Shown here: piece by piece, positions 1-7,645 of the stretch
How the letters are laid out: each line of letters starts with the position of its first letter
How positions within the stretch are numbered: position 1 is the first letter of the stretch
DNA from: Opitutus terrae PB90-1
Lineage (GTDB): Bacteria > Verrucomicrobiota > Verrucomicrobiia > Opitutales > Opitutaceae
Assembly (NCBI RefSeq): GCF_000019965.1
Contig: NC_010571.1
Span: 3,481,001-3,545,000, forward strand
DNA length: 64,000 bases
Reading direction: 5' to 3'
Made by a program: the position numbers and the translations under genes
The notes under the pieces: generated by a model
Told to the model about the DNA's origin: nothing
The model's database searches: none
What the model saw: only the letters and a program-made list of their open reading frames with translations

Positions 1-669
1 GATGTGCTTCACGACCGACAGGTCGTGCGCGATAAAGATCATCGACAGGTTCATCTTCCGCCCGAGTTCGGAAAGAAGATTCAAGATCTGCGCCTGAATC
101 GACACGTCGAGCGCGGAGACCGGCTCGTCCGCGATGATGAGCTTGGGCTCGAGCGCGAGGGCGCGCGCGATCGCGATGCGCTGGCGTTGTCCACCGGAGA
201 ATTCGTGCGGATACTTGCGCACGAAGCGCGGCGCGAGTCCGACCAGTGACATGAGCTCGGCGACGCGGGCCGGCACTTCGGACGGCGGGCAGCGCCGATG
301 CACCAGCAGCGGTTCGGCGAGTGTCGCATAGACGGTCATTCGCGGATTAAGCGACGCGTAGGGATCCTGAAAAACCATCTGCAAGTCGCGACGGATCTCG
401 CGCACTTCCGCGGCGGAGGCGTGGGTGAGATTGCGCCCCTCGAGCACCACGGTGCCCGACGTGGTGGGCACGAGTTGCAGGATCGTGCGGGCGAGAGTGG
501 ACTTGCCGCAGCCGGACTCGCCGACCAGCCCGAGCACCTCACCGCGCGCGATCGACAGCGACACGCCGTCAACGGCTTTCACCGTGCCGATCTCGCGTTT
601 GAACACGAAACCCTGGCGCACCGGGAAGTGCGTTTTCACGTCGTGGAGTTCGAGGATCGGGGAAGGCAT
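1..669 (-). CDS. oppF: Oligopeptide/dipeptide ABC transporter ATP-binding protein (OppF-like), 3' end missing
   Basis: This is the ATPase subunit that powers uptake of short peptides through an Opp/Dpp-type inner-membrane importer. 223 codons are visible and the gene runs off the left edge of the window. Visible motifs are a Walker A GESGCGKST at residues 50-58, a Q-loop MVFQDPYASLNPR, an ABC signature FSGGQRQR near residue 155, a Walker B LIIADEP, and a switch histidine in IAHDLSVV close to the cut. The ATG at 669 was chosen because it gives the usual OppF N-terminus. It lies 90 bp downstream of oppD on the same strand, so the pair forms the tail of a transporter operon. The permease and binding-protein genes are not in the window. 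Substrate (oligopeptide versus dipeptide) cannot be told from the sequence. Confidence 0.93.
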   Translation of the reverse strand, partial: MPSPILELHDVKTHFPVRQGFVFKREIGTVKAVDGVSLSIARGEVLGLVGESGCGKSTLARTILQLVPTTSGTVVLEGRNLTHASAAEVREIRRDLQMVFQDPYASLNPRMTVYATLAEPLLVHRRCPPSEVPARVAELMSLVGLAPRFVRKYPHEFSGGQRQRIAIARALALEPKLIIADEPVSALDVSIQAQILNLLSELGRKMNLSMIFIAHDLSVVKHI

Positions 670-680
670 TCGGTGGGGAA

Positions 681-710
681 CGCTGATCTACGCTCATCCG
701 CGCTGATGAA
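681..710. repeat. Three degenerate 10-bp repeats between oppF and oppD
   Basis: Three consecutive decamers begin with CGCT(G/C)AT: CGCTGATCTA, CGCTCATCCG and CGCTGATGAA. They fill part of the 90-bp gap between the two ATPase genes. Periodicity is visible by eye. No function is assigned. Confidence 0.4.
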
Positions 711-759
711 GGGCGGAGGCGATGAATGGAATGAGCGAAGATGAGCGATGATAAGTGTT

Positions 760-1734
760 CTATATTTCCCCTTGTTGTGCGCGGAGGCAGGCGTGCGCGT
801 GCCCGGGTGCGACTTCGAGCAACGGCGGCACATTGGCCACGCACTTGTCGCGAACGAATTCGCAGCGCGGCGCGAACGGGCAACCGGGCAGCGGTTTGGA
901 GAGATCGGGCGGCAGCCCGGGAATCGTGTAGAGCGCCGCGCCCTTCGGCTGCAGCGCCGGAATCGAGCGCTGCAGCGCGCGCGTGTACGGATGACGTGGG
1001 GAGTAGAAGAGCGTGCGCGTGTCAGCCGCCTCGACGATACGACCGGCATACATCACCTGCACGCGGTCGCAGAGCCCGGAGACGACGGCGAGGTCGTGGG
1101 TGACGAAAATCACCGCCATGCCCAGCTCGCGCTGCATTGACTTGATCAGCTCCAGAATCTGCGCCTGCACCGTGACGTCGAGCGCGGTCGTCGGCTCGTC
1201 CGCGATCAGCAACTCCGGCTTGGTGATGAGCGCCATCGCGATCATTACCCGCTGACGCATGCCGCCGGAAAACTCGTGCGGATAACCGTGCAGGCGGCGT
1301 GCGGCATCGTGGATGCCGACGGATTCGAGCGTGGCCTGCGCGCGCGACAGGGCGGCGCGGCGGGAGATTCGTTCGTGAATCAACAGCGGCTCGATGAGCT
1401 GCTCGGAGATCCGGAGATACGGATTCAACGAGGTCATCGGGTCCTGAAAGATCATCGCGATGCGCTTGCCGCGAATCGCGCGTACTTGGGCCGTCGGGCT
1501 GTGCAGCAGGTCGATGCCGTCGAAGACCGCCGTGCCACTTTCGATGCGGCCGGGCGGCTGCGGCACCAGCCCCAGTAGCGAGTAGCAGGTGACGGATTTA
1601 CCCGAACCGGATTCGCCGACGATACCGAGTGTTTCTCCGCGCTCGACGGAGAAGCTCACTCCGTCCACCGCCCGATAAACGCCTGTGCGGGTATGGAAGG
1701 TGGTGCGGAGATCGGTGACCGTCAGCAGAGGCAT
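760..1734 (-). CDS. oppD: Oligopeptide/dipeptide ABC transporter ATP-binding protein (OppD-like)
   Basis: This is the second ATPase subunit of the peptide importer. It has 324 residues, the normal OppD/DppD length. Walker A GESGSGKS is at residues 40-47, the Q-loop is [11 protein letters not shown], the signature is FSGGMRQR, Walker B is LLIADEP, and the H-loop is VTHDLAVV. The C-terminal portion carries the oligopeptide-transporter extension with [10 protein letters not shown] and a second cysteine a few residues on, typical of the C-terminal region of OppD/DppD ATPases. The ATG at 1734 gives the standard start [11 protein letters not shown]. The 74 bp upstream (1735-1808) separate it from the glycosyltransferase gene at 1809-2873 and contain no gene. 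It may be co-transcribed with that block, or have its own promoter that I cannot identify. Confidence 0.94.
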   Translation of the reverse strand: MPLLTVTDLRTTFHTRTGVYRAVDGVSFSVERGETLGIVGESGSGKSVTCYSLLGLVPQPPGRIESGTAVFDGIDLLHSPTAQVRAIRGKRIAMIFQDPMTSLNPYLRISEQLIEPLLIHERISRRAALSRAQATLESVGIHDAARRLHGYPHEFSGGMRQRVMIAMALITKPELLIADEPTTALDVTVQAQILELIKSMQRELGMAVIFVTHDLAVVSGLCDRVQVMYAGRIVEAADTRTLFYSPRHPYTRALQRSIPALQPKGAALYTIPGLPPDLSKPLPGCPFAPRCEFVRDKCVANVPPLLEVAPGHAHACLRAQQGEI

Positions 1735-1808
1735 TGGCGATGACGACAGACGCTGGAGTGGAGGGCGCGAGCCGCAACGCAGAACTGCCGATCCGCTCCA
1801 CCCCTGGC

Positions 1809-2873
1809 TCAGCGCGCGGGCAATGTGCGCCAGGCAGCCACCACGGTTTCGGGCGTGATGGAACCTAGTCCCGGATTGGGCGCGGCCTCAGCGGGCTGGA
1901 GGATCTGCACCGCGGCCGTCGTGGGCACCGGTGCATAGAGGTCCGCCGCACGATGGGCGTGACGCGTAAACATCACGAGCAGCGGGCAACCCATCGCGGC
2001 GGCGGAGTGCGCTGGACCGGTGTTGACGCTGATCATGCTGTGGGCGCGCTCCTGCAGCGCGAGCAACCGCGGAATCGGCAGCTCGCTCGAAGCGACCACG
2101 ACCGAGTCGCGGTGGGCGGCCGCCAGCGCGGCGATTTCCTCGGCGAGGGGCTGTTCCGAGGGGACGCCACAAAGAATCACGTGAGCCGTGGGCAGCGCGG
2201 CGCGCACGCCGGCGATCACGGCGGCCCAGTTCGATTCGGACCAGTAATCGACGTTGCTCGCGCGGCGACGGTCGCCGCCCTTCATCGTTTTTTTGTTGCC
2301 GGGTTGGAGCAGCACCAGCGGAGCCTCGCCGAGTCCGCGCTGCGCGAGCCACTCGGCGCAATCGCGACGGTCCGCCTCGGTCAACTCCGGGCGGGTATCA
2401 GGCATGGAAGGATGAGAGTCCAGAGTCGAGAGAGCAGAGCTGAGACCGGGAGGCGTGGTCCGGGCGAGGCGGACCGAGTGCGCGAGAATGTGTTCGCCGG
2501 GTCGACGCGGAAAATCGCGCAGCGTGCAGATCCACTCGGGCGCGATGCCGGCGCGCCGCAAGAGCGAGAGCGGCTTCTCATCCGGCTCGAAGACGTAGAC
2601 GGGCCCGGCCGGTCGTCGTCGCAACCAGCGCACGAGTTCGCGCTGACTGCGGTTGAACCAGTAGGGCGCGCGACGGCTGGTGAGATAGAAGCGTTCGCCG
2701 CAGGAGGGCACGCGTTGCAGCAGCGGCTCGGTCCACGGGCCGGAACCCAGCAGATCGCAAGGAGCGCCGTAGCGCTGCTGGAGCGCCTTCAGCACGGGGA
2801 TCATCAGCACCATGTCGCCGAATGCACCGAAACGAATCACCAAAGGCGTGAGGGAACGGGGAGACGTGGACAT
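1809..2873 (-). CDS. GT9 heptosyltransferase-like glycosyltransferase
   Basis: This protein probably transfers a heptose or related sugar to the lipopolysaccharide core in the cytoplasm. It is 354 aa and begins MSTSPRSLTPLVIRFGAFGD, with the GT9 N-terminal loop FGDMVLMIPVL. The C-terminal nucleotide-sugar domain carries LLQPGNKKT and the SVNTGPAHSAAAMGCPLLVMF stretch characteristic of heptosyltransferases. The reading frame is open far upstream into the next gene; the ATG at 2873 was chosen because the Rossmann fold begins right after it and because it sits 4 bp after the upstream stop. The linker between the two domains contains a low-complexity segment encoded by a 7-bp repeat (2410-2444). 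Substrate specificity is not inferable. Confidence 0.85.
   Translation of the reverse strand: MSTSPRSLTPLVIRFGAFGDMVLMIPVLKALQQRYGAPCDLLGSGPWTEPLLQRVPSCGERFYLTSRRAPYWFNRSQRELVRWLRRRPAGPVYVFEPDEKPLSLLRRAGIAPEWICTLRDFPRRPGEHILAHSVRLARTTPPGLSSALSTLDSHPSMPDTRPELTEADRRDCAEWLAQRGLGEAPLVLLQPGNKKTMKGGDRRRASNVDYWSESNWAAVIAGVRAALPTAHVILCGVPSEQPLAEEIAALAAAHRDSVVVASSELPIPRLLALQERAHSMISVNTGPAHSAAAMGCPLLVMFTRHAHRAADLYAPVPTTAAVQILQPAEAAPNPGLGSITPETVVAAWRTLPAR
2410..2444. repeat. Five degenerate heptamers inside a GT9 coding sequence
   Basis: Five consecutive 7-bp units: GGATGAG, AGTCCAG, AGTCGAG, AGAGCAG, AGCTGAG. Rotated, they fit the pattern (G/C)AGAG(C/T)(C/T), the same as the intergenic array at 4834-4875. 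The segment is translated as part of the domain linker of the GT9 enzyme and keeps the frame open. Confidence 0.55.
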
Positions 2874-2877
2874 GAGG

Positions 2878-3918
2878 CTAGGACGCAGAGGGGCGGAGAA
2901 CGAGATGAGGATCGATCGCGGCTTGGACCTCGGCGACGGAGAGCCGAAGCAGTGGACGCTCACCCGAAACGTCCTGTGGCCGGAGCACCGTGTGGGCGGT
3001 GTCCCACGGATGCCAGCGCCAAGGTTCGAGCGGACCGAACAACGCGACGACCGGCACGTGAAACGAGGCGGCGATGTGGAGCAGGCCGGTGTCGATCCCC
3101 AGCGCGAGATGCATCGCGCGCAGCAGCGAGCCCACCTCGCGGATGGGAAGCTCGCGGCTCCAGTCGTGGCACGCTCGCTGCGTCGCGGCGGGCAACTGCG
3201 CGAGGATGTCGCGATAGTAAGGTGTATTCGCGGGCGCGTCGCAGAAGTGGACGACGCAGCCACGTTCATGGATCAGCCACGCGATCACCGCTGCGAAGCG
3301 GTCGGGCGCCCAGTCTTTCGGCGAAAACACGGATTTTGCGCAGACGAACACGTGCCGTGCGACCGGCCCCGGCGCGACCGCGTCGGCTTGTTCGCGCAGG
3401 CGCGCCTGCACGCGCGCGTCGACCACGGGATCGCTCCAGTTTTCGTTGCATGTGTCGGTGACTGGAATGTCGTCGGCGCGCAGCACATCGAGGAAACATT
3501 CGACCTCGTGCTTGTCGGGATAGGGCGTGCTGCGCTGCAGCAGCCAGCGCCGGCCCTCGGTGGCGAACCCGACGCGGTGCGGAATACGCGCAAGCAGCGG
3601 CAGGATCGCGCTCGAGAACGAGCGGCGTAAAATGTAGACGCGGTCGTAGTGGCGCGCGCGCAGCAGACGCGCGCAGGCGAGCAAACTGCGTGGGTGCGGC
3701 GACGCGGCTTTGGCGCGCGGGGCGAAGTAAAGCAGTTCGTTTTTGTACGGGCAGTGCGCGAGCGTGTCGCCCGACACGGGCTCGGCGAGCACGTCGATCA
3801 CGGCCTGCGGGAACGCGCGACGGAGATTGCGCAGAAACGGGATCGCCAAAACCGTGTCGCCGATGAACCGGTAGCGGATCACCAGAAGGCGCAACGGGCG
3901 CGGATCGGGAAACGCCAT
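2878..3918 (-). CDS. GT9 heptosyltransferase-like glycosyltransferase
   Basis: This is a 346-aa ADP-heptose:LPS heptosyltransferase-like enzyme. The N-terminal motif LLVIRYRFIGDTVLAIPFL is the canonical GT9 opening. The C-terminal domain contains FVCAKSVFSPKDWAPDRF and the acceptor/nucleotide-binding segment ALGIDTGLLHIAASFHVPVV. It lies 4 bp upstream of the next GT9 gene and 3 bp downstream of the LpxL-like gene, so the three are one transcription unit. It most likely adds a core sugar after lipid A acylation. The exact sugar is unknown. Confidence 0.88.
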   Translation of the reverse strand: MAFPDPRPLRLLVIRYRFIGDTVLAIPFLRNLRRAFPQAVIDVLAEPVSGDTLAHCPYKNELLYFAPRAKAASPHPRSLLACARLLRARHYDRVYILRRSFSSAILPLLARIPHRVGFATEGRRWLLQRSTPYPDKHEVECFLDVLRADDIPVTDTCNENWSDPVVDARVQARLREQADAVAPGPVARHVFVCAKSVFSPKDWAPDRFAAVIAWLIHERGCVVHFCDAPANTPYYRDILAQLPAATQRACHDWSRELPIREVGSLLRAMHLALGIDTGLLHIAASFHVPVVALFGPLEPWRWHPWDTAHTVLRPQDVSGERPLLRLSVAEVQAAIDPHLVLRPSAS

Positions 3919-3921
3919 GGC

Positions 3922-4827
3922 TCAGTAGACTTCCGGGTAGCCCGGACCGCGCGCCTTGAAGCGCTTGTGCACCCAAAGATATTGCTCAGGCGCGAGCCGA
4001 ATTTGCTGCTCGATCAGCTGGTTTATGCGGACTGCGTCGGCGGCTGGATCTGCCGAGGGGAAGCTCTCGAGCGGCGGCAGAATCGTCAGCGTGTAAGCGC
4101 CGTCGGGCTCGCGGCGACCGAAGTAGGGCACGACCGGTGCGCCGGTCATTTCGGCCAGCTTGCTCGTCGCGGTGTTGGTGATCGCGGGCACGCCGAAGAA
4201 GGGCAGGATCTCGGTCTGTTTGGTGCGCTTGCCCTGATCGGGGGCATACCAGATCGCATGGCCGGCGCGGAGCGCGCGAATGAGACCCTTCAGATCGTCG
4301 AAATGCACGGCGATCGTCATCCGGCGCTCGCGCTGCCGGCGCATCGCGGCGGCGACGACAGGATTGTTTGGGTCGCGGTAGAGACAGCCGAACTTGAAGT
4401 TCTCGGTCATGATCCGGCCGCAGATCTCGAGCGTGGTGACGTGCGAGGTGAGGACGATCACCCCGTGGCCGAGCGCGATGGCGCGTTCGAGGTGCTCGCG
4501 TCCGATCAGCCGATGCCGGGGCAGCGCGACGGCGTCGGTCCACCAGGCGTTGCAGGTTTCGAAAAGGCCGAGCGCCAGCGAGTGATAGTGCGCGCGTGCC
4601 AGGGTGCGGCGCTCGCGTTCCGTTTTCTCCGGGAAACAGAGTCGCAGGTTGACGTGAACGACGTGGCGCCGGATCGGAAGAAGATAATAGACGGCCGTGC
4701 CGAGCGCGCGGCCCAGCGCGCGCTGCACGCCCCACGGAAGTCTCGTCGCGACCCAGAACAGCGCGAGGCCGATCCAGGACGGCCAGTGCTGCGGGAACCA
4801 GAGCGGCTGTTCGCTGGCGCGAGCCAT
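3922..4827 (-). CDS. LpxL/HtrB-family lipid A acyltransferase
   Basis: This 301-aa inner-membrane enzyme is expected to add a secondary acyl chain to the lipid A precursor. The N-terminus has one hydrophobic segment (about residues 17-29) typical of the family. The catalytic HX4(D/E) motif is visible as H129-VTTL-E134, followed by the glycine-rich region and APDQGKRTKQTE, the equivalent of the family's PDQ(D/S) block. The length matches LpxL/LpxM (about 300 aa). It overlaps nothing and lies 3 bp before the downstream GT9 gene, which supports a lipid A-core assembly operon. Upstream, 4828-4963 holds a heptamer array rather than a recognisable promoter. Confidence 0.88.
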   Translation of the reverse strand: MARASEQPLWFPQHWPSWIGLALFWVATRLPWGVQRALGRALGTAVYYLLPIRRHVVHVNLRLCFPEKTERERRTLARAHYHSLALGLFETCNAWWTDAVALPRHRLIGREHLERAIALGHGVIVLTSHVTTLEICGRIMTENFKFGCLYRDPNNPVVAAAMRRQRERRMTIAVHFDDLKGLIRALRAGHAIWYAPDQGKRTKQTEILPFFGVPAITNTATSKLAEMTGAPVVPYFGRREPDGAYTLTILPPLESFPSADPAADAVRINQLIEQQIRLAPEQYLWVHKRFKARGPGYPEVY

Positions 4828-4833
4828 GGGCGA

Positions 4834-4875
4834 AGTCAGTCGAGAGCTGAGAGCTCAGAGCTAAGAGCCTGAGGA
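4834..4875. repeat. Degenerate heptamer array upstream of the LpxL-like gene
   Basis: Six consecutive 7-bp units: AGTCAGT, CGAGAGC, TGAGAGC, TCAGAGC, TAAGAGC, CTGAGGA. The four central units differ only in their first two positions. The array occupies the 136-bp gap between the DUF4254-like gene and the acyltransferase gene. It resembles the short tandem heptanucleotide repeats described in cyanobacteria in form only; relationship is not claimed. Confidence 0.6.
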
Positions 4876-4963
4876 TCGACGTCTGGCACAGGAAACCGGA
4901 AAGCCGGCCGAGTCACGGCTCGTCTGTCTCTGAACTCCGGGCGCTGGACGATCGACGGCACCT

Positions 4964-5551
4964 TCATTTCGCGGCGTGACGGTAGAGCTGTGGGTTCAAC
5001 GCGGGGTCGTTGTACATCTTGAACTGAAAGTAGACCGAGAACGTCCGCCGGCCCGCGCGCAGGTCCGCGAGGAATTCGGCGAGACATGTGACGAGATCGC
5101 CACGCTGCACGCGGATGCGCGCGAGCTTCTCGCCGCACGTGGCGCGATGCTGGGCGGGAGCATCCGGGCGCACCGTTTCTTCGTGCATGTGGAATTCCTT
5201 GAGTGCGAGGATCGACAGCCGGTCGATCATCATGCCAGGCGTCTCGGAGTTGCGCGGCGCGTTGGTCGGCAGCGGCTGATGGGCGGTGACGATGGCCTGG
5301 TCCATCGCCTCAATGAAGTTGTTTCGCTCCTGGTTGAAGCGGTCGATGTTCCGCTTGGCGCGATACACCGCCTCAAATCCGAGATCGTTGCGCCGCGCGA
5401 TGTCCTCCTCGTGCCAGAGCTGGAAATTGCGCAGGTGATTTTGTTGCACCAACGCGGCAAAACCTTCGCCGCCGGCAGTGGGCGGCACCTCGTGCCAGCG
5501 GGCGGTGAGCGTCGTTTGCAGGGCGGCAATGTCAGTGGCGGAAAACGTCAT
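4964..5551 (-). CDS. DUF4254-like protein of the LPS core cluster
   Basis: This 195-aa soluble, helical protein with many charged residues resembles the DUF4254 family, which is often found beside GT9 glycosyltransferases. Recognisable stretches are NFQLWHEEDIARR, AKRNIDRFNQERN and IDRLSILALKEFHM. No catalytic motif of a known enzyme class is apparent. The ATG at 5551 (protein MTFSATDI) was chosen over an upstream in-frame start because the family begins there and because the longer version would run into the divergent gene at 5615. It sits upstream of the LpxL-like gene on the same strand. Its biochemical role is unknown. Confidence 0.7.
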   Translation of the reverse strand: MTFSATDIAALQTTLTARWHEVPPTAGGEGFAALVQQNHLRNFQLWHEEDIARRNDLGFEAVYRAKRNIDRFNQERNNFIEAMDQAIVTAHQPLPTNAPRNSETPGMMIDRLSILALKEFHMHEETVRPDAPAQHRATCGEKLARIRVQRGDLVTCLAEFLADLRAGRRTFSVYFQFKMYNDPALNPQLYRHAAK

Positions 5552-5614
5552 GAAGGGGTGGAGGGAAATTGAGTTGAACGAAAGCAGGGCGGACACAAGC
5601 CTGCGGATGCGTGC

Positions 5615-6565
5615 ATGAAGAGCCTTCTGGTCATCAAGCCTTCCTCGCTCGGTGACATCGTGCACGGGTTGCAGGTGTTGCAGGCGGTCGCGCGCGCGCG
5701 GCCAGAGCTGCGCATTAGCTGGATCGTGCGCGAGCGCTTCGCGGGGCTGGTGGCGGCCGCGCCGTTCGTGCAGGAAACGATCATTTTCCGCCGGCGTGCG
5801 GGCTGGGGGAGTTTTGTGCGGCTGCTCCGAGAGCTGCGCCGACGACAGTTCGACGCGGTGTGGGACATGCAGGGGCTATTGCGTACCGGGTTGATGACCG
5901 CCGCGGCGCGTGCACCGGAGAAATGGGGTCGGCCCGATGCGCGGGAAGGCGCCGGACTCTTCTATAACCGCCGCGTCGAGATGCCGGGCGGCGCAGGACC
6001 GCATCACGCGATGGAGATCCTCGCGGCGTTTGCCGCAACCGTCGGCGGGCCGGTGCAGGTGGAATGGCCGCTGGTGTTGCGCGTGCGCGACGACTGGCCA
6101 TGGAAGGAGTTCTTCGCTTCGGCCGAGCCGGCCCGGACGTATGTGGTTTTCACCGACAGCCGCGGCCCGGAAAAAACGTGGCCGCACTTTCAGGCGCTGA
6201 TGCAGCGAATCCTGCACGAGGTGCCGCGCAGCCGCGTGGCGTGGTGTGCCGGCGCGGCGGCCGAGCCGTCGTTCGCGGCGCCCGCGGATCGATTCCTCAA
6301 CCTGACGGGCTGCCCGCTGGACGAAATGATCGCGCTGGTGCGGCAGCCATCGGTTTTCGTAGGCAACGACACCGGGCCGATGCACCTGGCGGCGGCGAGC
6401 GGCAACCGCGTGCTGGCCATTTTCGGGCCGACGTCGCCGGAGCGTTTCGGGCCTTATCCGCCGGAATCGCCGCGGCATCGCGCGGTCACGGCGCCGGGCG
6501 GACGACTCGCGGATCTCGCGCCGGATGCCCTGCTGGCGGCGCTGCAGGAGCTGTCCGGGCGGTGA
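5615..6565 (+). CDS. GT9 heptosyltransferase-like glycosyltransferase
   Basis: This 316-aa enzyme begins MKSLLVIKPSSLGDIVHGLQ, the classical WaaC/WaaF-type N-terminus with the Gly-Asp pair. WDMQGLLRTGLMT and VGNDTGPMHLAAASGNRVLA mark the two Rossmann-like domains of heptosyltransferases. It is divergent from the DUF4254-like gene, with 63 bp between the two starts, and 108 bp upstream of a close paralogue at 6674. The two proteins share the IKPSSL-DIVHGLQV, QGLLRTG-MT and GR-DARE segments, so they look like a tandem duplication. The probable role is sequential addition of core sugars to lipopolysaccharide. Confidence 0.88.
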   Translation: MKSLLVIKPSSLGDIVHGLQVLQAVARARPELRISWIVRERFAGLVAAAPFVQETIIFRRRAGWGSFVRLLRELRRRQFDAVWDMQGLLRTGLMTAAARAPEKWGRPDAREGAGLFYNRRVEMPGGAGPHHAMEILAAFAATVGGPVQVEWPLVLRVRDDWPWKEFFASAEPARTYVVFTDSRGPEKTWPHFQALMQRILHEVPRSRVAWCAGAAAEPSFAAPADRFLNLTGCPLDEMIALVRQPSVFVGNDTGPMHLAAASGNRVLAIFGPTSPERFGPYPPESPRHRAVTAPGGRLADLAPDALLAALQELSGR

Positions 6566-6673
6566 GCGAAGTTGCAGAACGGTGTGAAAATCTCGTCGCA
6601 CCGCGATTCACGTTTGCATTTGGCTGAGCCGCATGAAGTTTAGGTCCGCCACCGCGTCCCGGCGGCATGTTTC

Positions 6674-7639
6674 ATGAGACAGTTGCTCATCATCAAGCCC
6701 TCCTCGCTCGCCGACATCGTTCACGGCCTGCAGGTCGCGACGTCAATGAAGGCCCAGTGCGACGATCTGCGGATCTCGTGGGTCGTGCGGGATATTTATG
6801 AGCCGCTGGTGCGGTCCTGTGCGGCCGTCGATCAGGCGTACATTTTCGAGCGCAAGGGCGGCGCGAAGGCGTTTCTCAAGCTGATCCGCGAATTGCGGAA
6901 GACGAAGTTCGACTATGTCCTCGATTTTCAAGGACTGCTGCGGACCGGCATCATGACGTCGCGCGTGCTCGCCGAACGAAAGGTCGGTCGCTCGGACGCG
7001 CGGGAGATGTCGGGCATCTTCTACGACAAGAAAGTGCCGCTGCCACCCGACGGACGGCGGAGCCACGCGTTGGAGATCCTGCTGCAGTTCTGCACGGTGC
7101 TGGGCGCCAAGCCGGAGTTGCGCGGCACGCTTAAATTTCGCGAAGTCGACGCGCTGAAGCTGAAGTTCGCCGAGGGGCGTGGCGGCTCGCGGCCGATCGT
7201 GATGTTTCCCGAAGCGCGCCGCGCGGAGAAGGCGTGGACGGGCTTCAAGCAGCTCACCGAACTCATCCTGCGCAATGACAAGACGCGGAAGGTGATCTGG
7301 GCAGGCACGACGCTGGTGCAGGATCGCGCCTCGTTTCAGCCGGCGCAGTTCCTCAATCTCACGGGCAACACGAGCTTGTTGTCGCTGCCGGCGTTGATCA
7401 AACGCGCGGACTGGGTGATCTCGAACGAGAGCGGACCGATGCACCTCGCGGCGGCGCTCGGGGTGAGGACGCTCGCGATCTTCGGTCCCACCGACCCGCG
7501 GATCTGCGGGCCGTATCCGCTCAACGCCCCGACCAACGTCGTCGTGCAGGCGCCGGTCGGCGACATGAAGCTGCTCACGGCGCGCGAAGTGTATGCGCGG
7601 CTGCAACGCGCGCGCGCGCGGCTCGACAAAAGTCGCTGA
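6674..7639 (+). CDS. GT9 heptosyltransferase-like glycosyltransferase, paralogue of the preceding gene
   Basis: This 321-aa member of GT9 begins MRQLLIIKPSSLADIVHGLQ. The conserved SSLGD of heptosyltransferases reads SSLAD here: the glycine before the key aspartate is alanine. Other family motifs are intact: LDFQGLLRTGIMT, MFPEARRAEKAW and ISNESGPMHLAAALGVRTLA. Lysine is more frequent than in its neighbour. It follows its paralogue by 108 bp. Its stop codon lies in a 14-bp palindrome (7636-7649) that also contains the stop of the convergent gene at 7646. The likely function is core glycosylation, with a possibly altered donor or acceptor. Confidence 0.86.
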   Translation: MRQLLIIKPSSLADIVHGLQVATSMKAQCDDLRISWVVRDIYEPLVRSCAAVDQAYIFERKGGAKAFLKLIRELRKTKFDYVLDFQGLLRTGIMTSRVLAERKVGRSDAREMSGIFYDKKVPLPPDGRRSHALEILLQFCTVLGAKPELRGTLKFREVDALKLKFAEGRGGSRPIVMFPEARRAEKAWTGFKQLTELILRNDKTRKVIWAGTTLVQDRASFQPAQFLNLTGNTSLLSLPALIKRADWVISNESGPMHLAAALGVRTLAIFGPTDPRICGPYPLNAPTNVVVQAPVGDMKLLTAREVYARLQRARARLDKSR

Positions 7640-7645
7640 GCCGGC

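Noticed and set aside
1953-3461. Long plus-strand ORF of 502 codons opposite the GT9 genes
   Set aside because: It is the antisense shadow of two genuine GT9 genes; it has Arg/Gly-rich composition without any motif.
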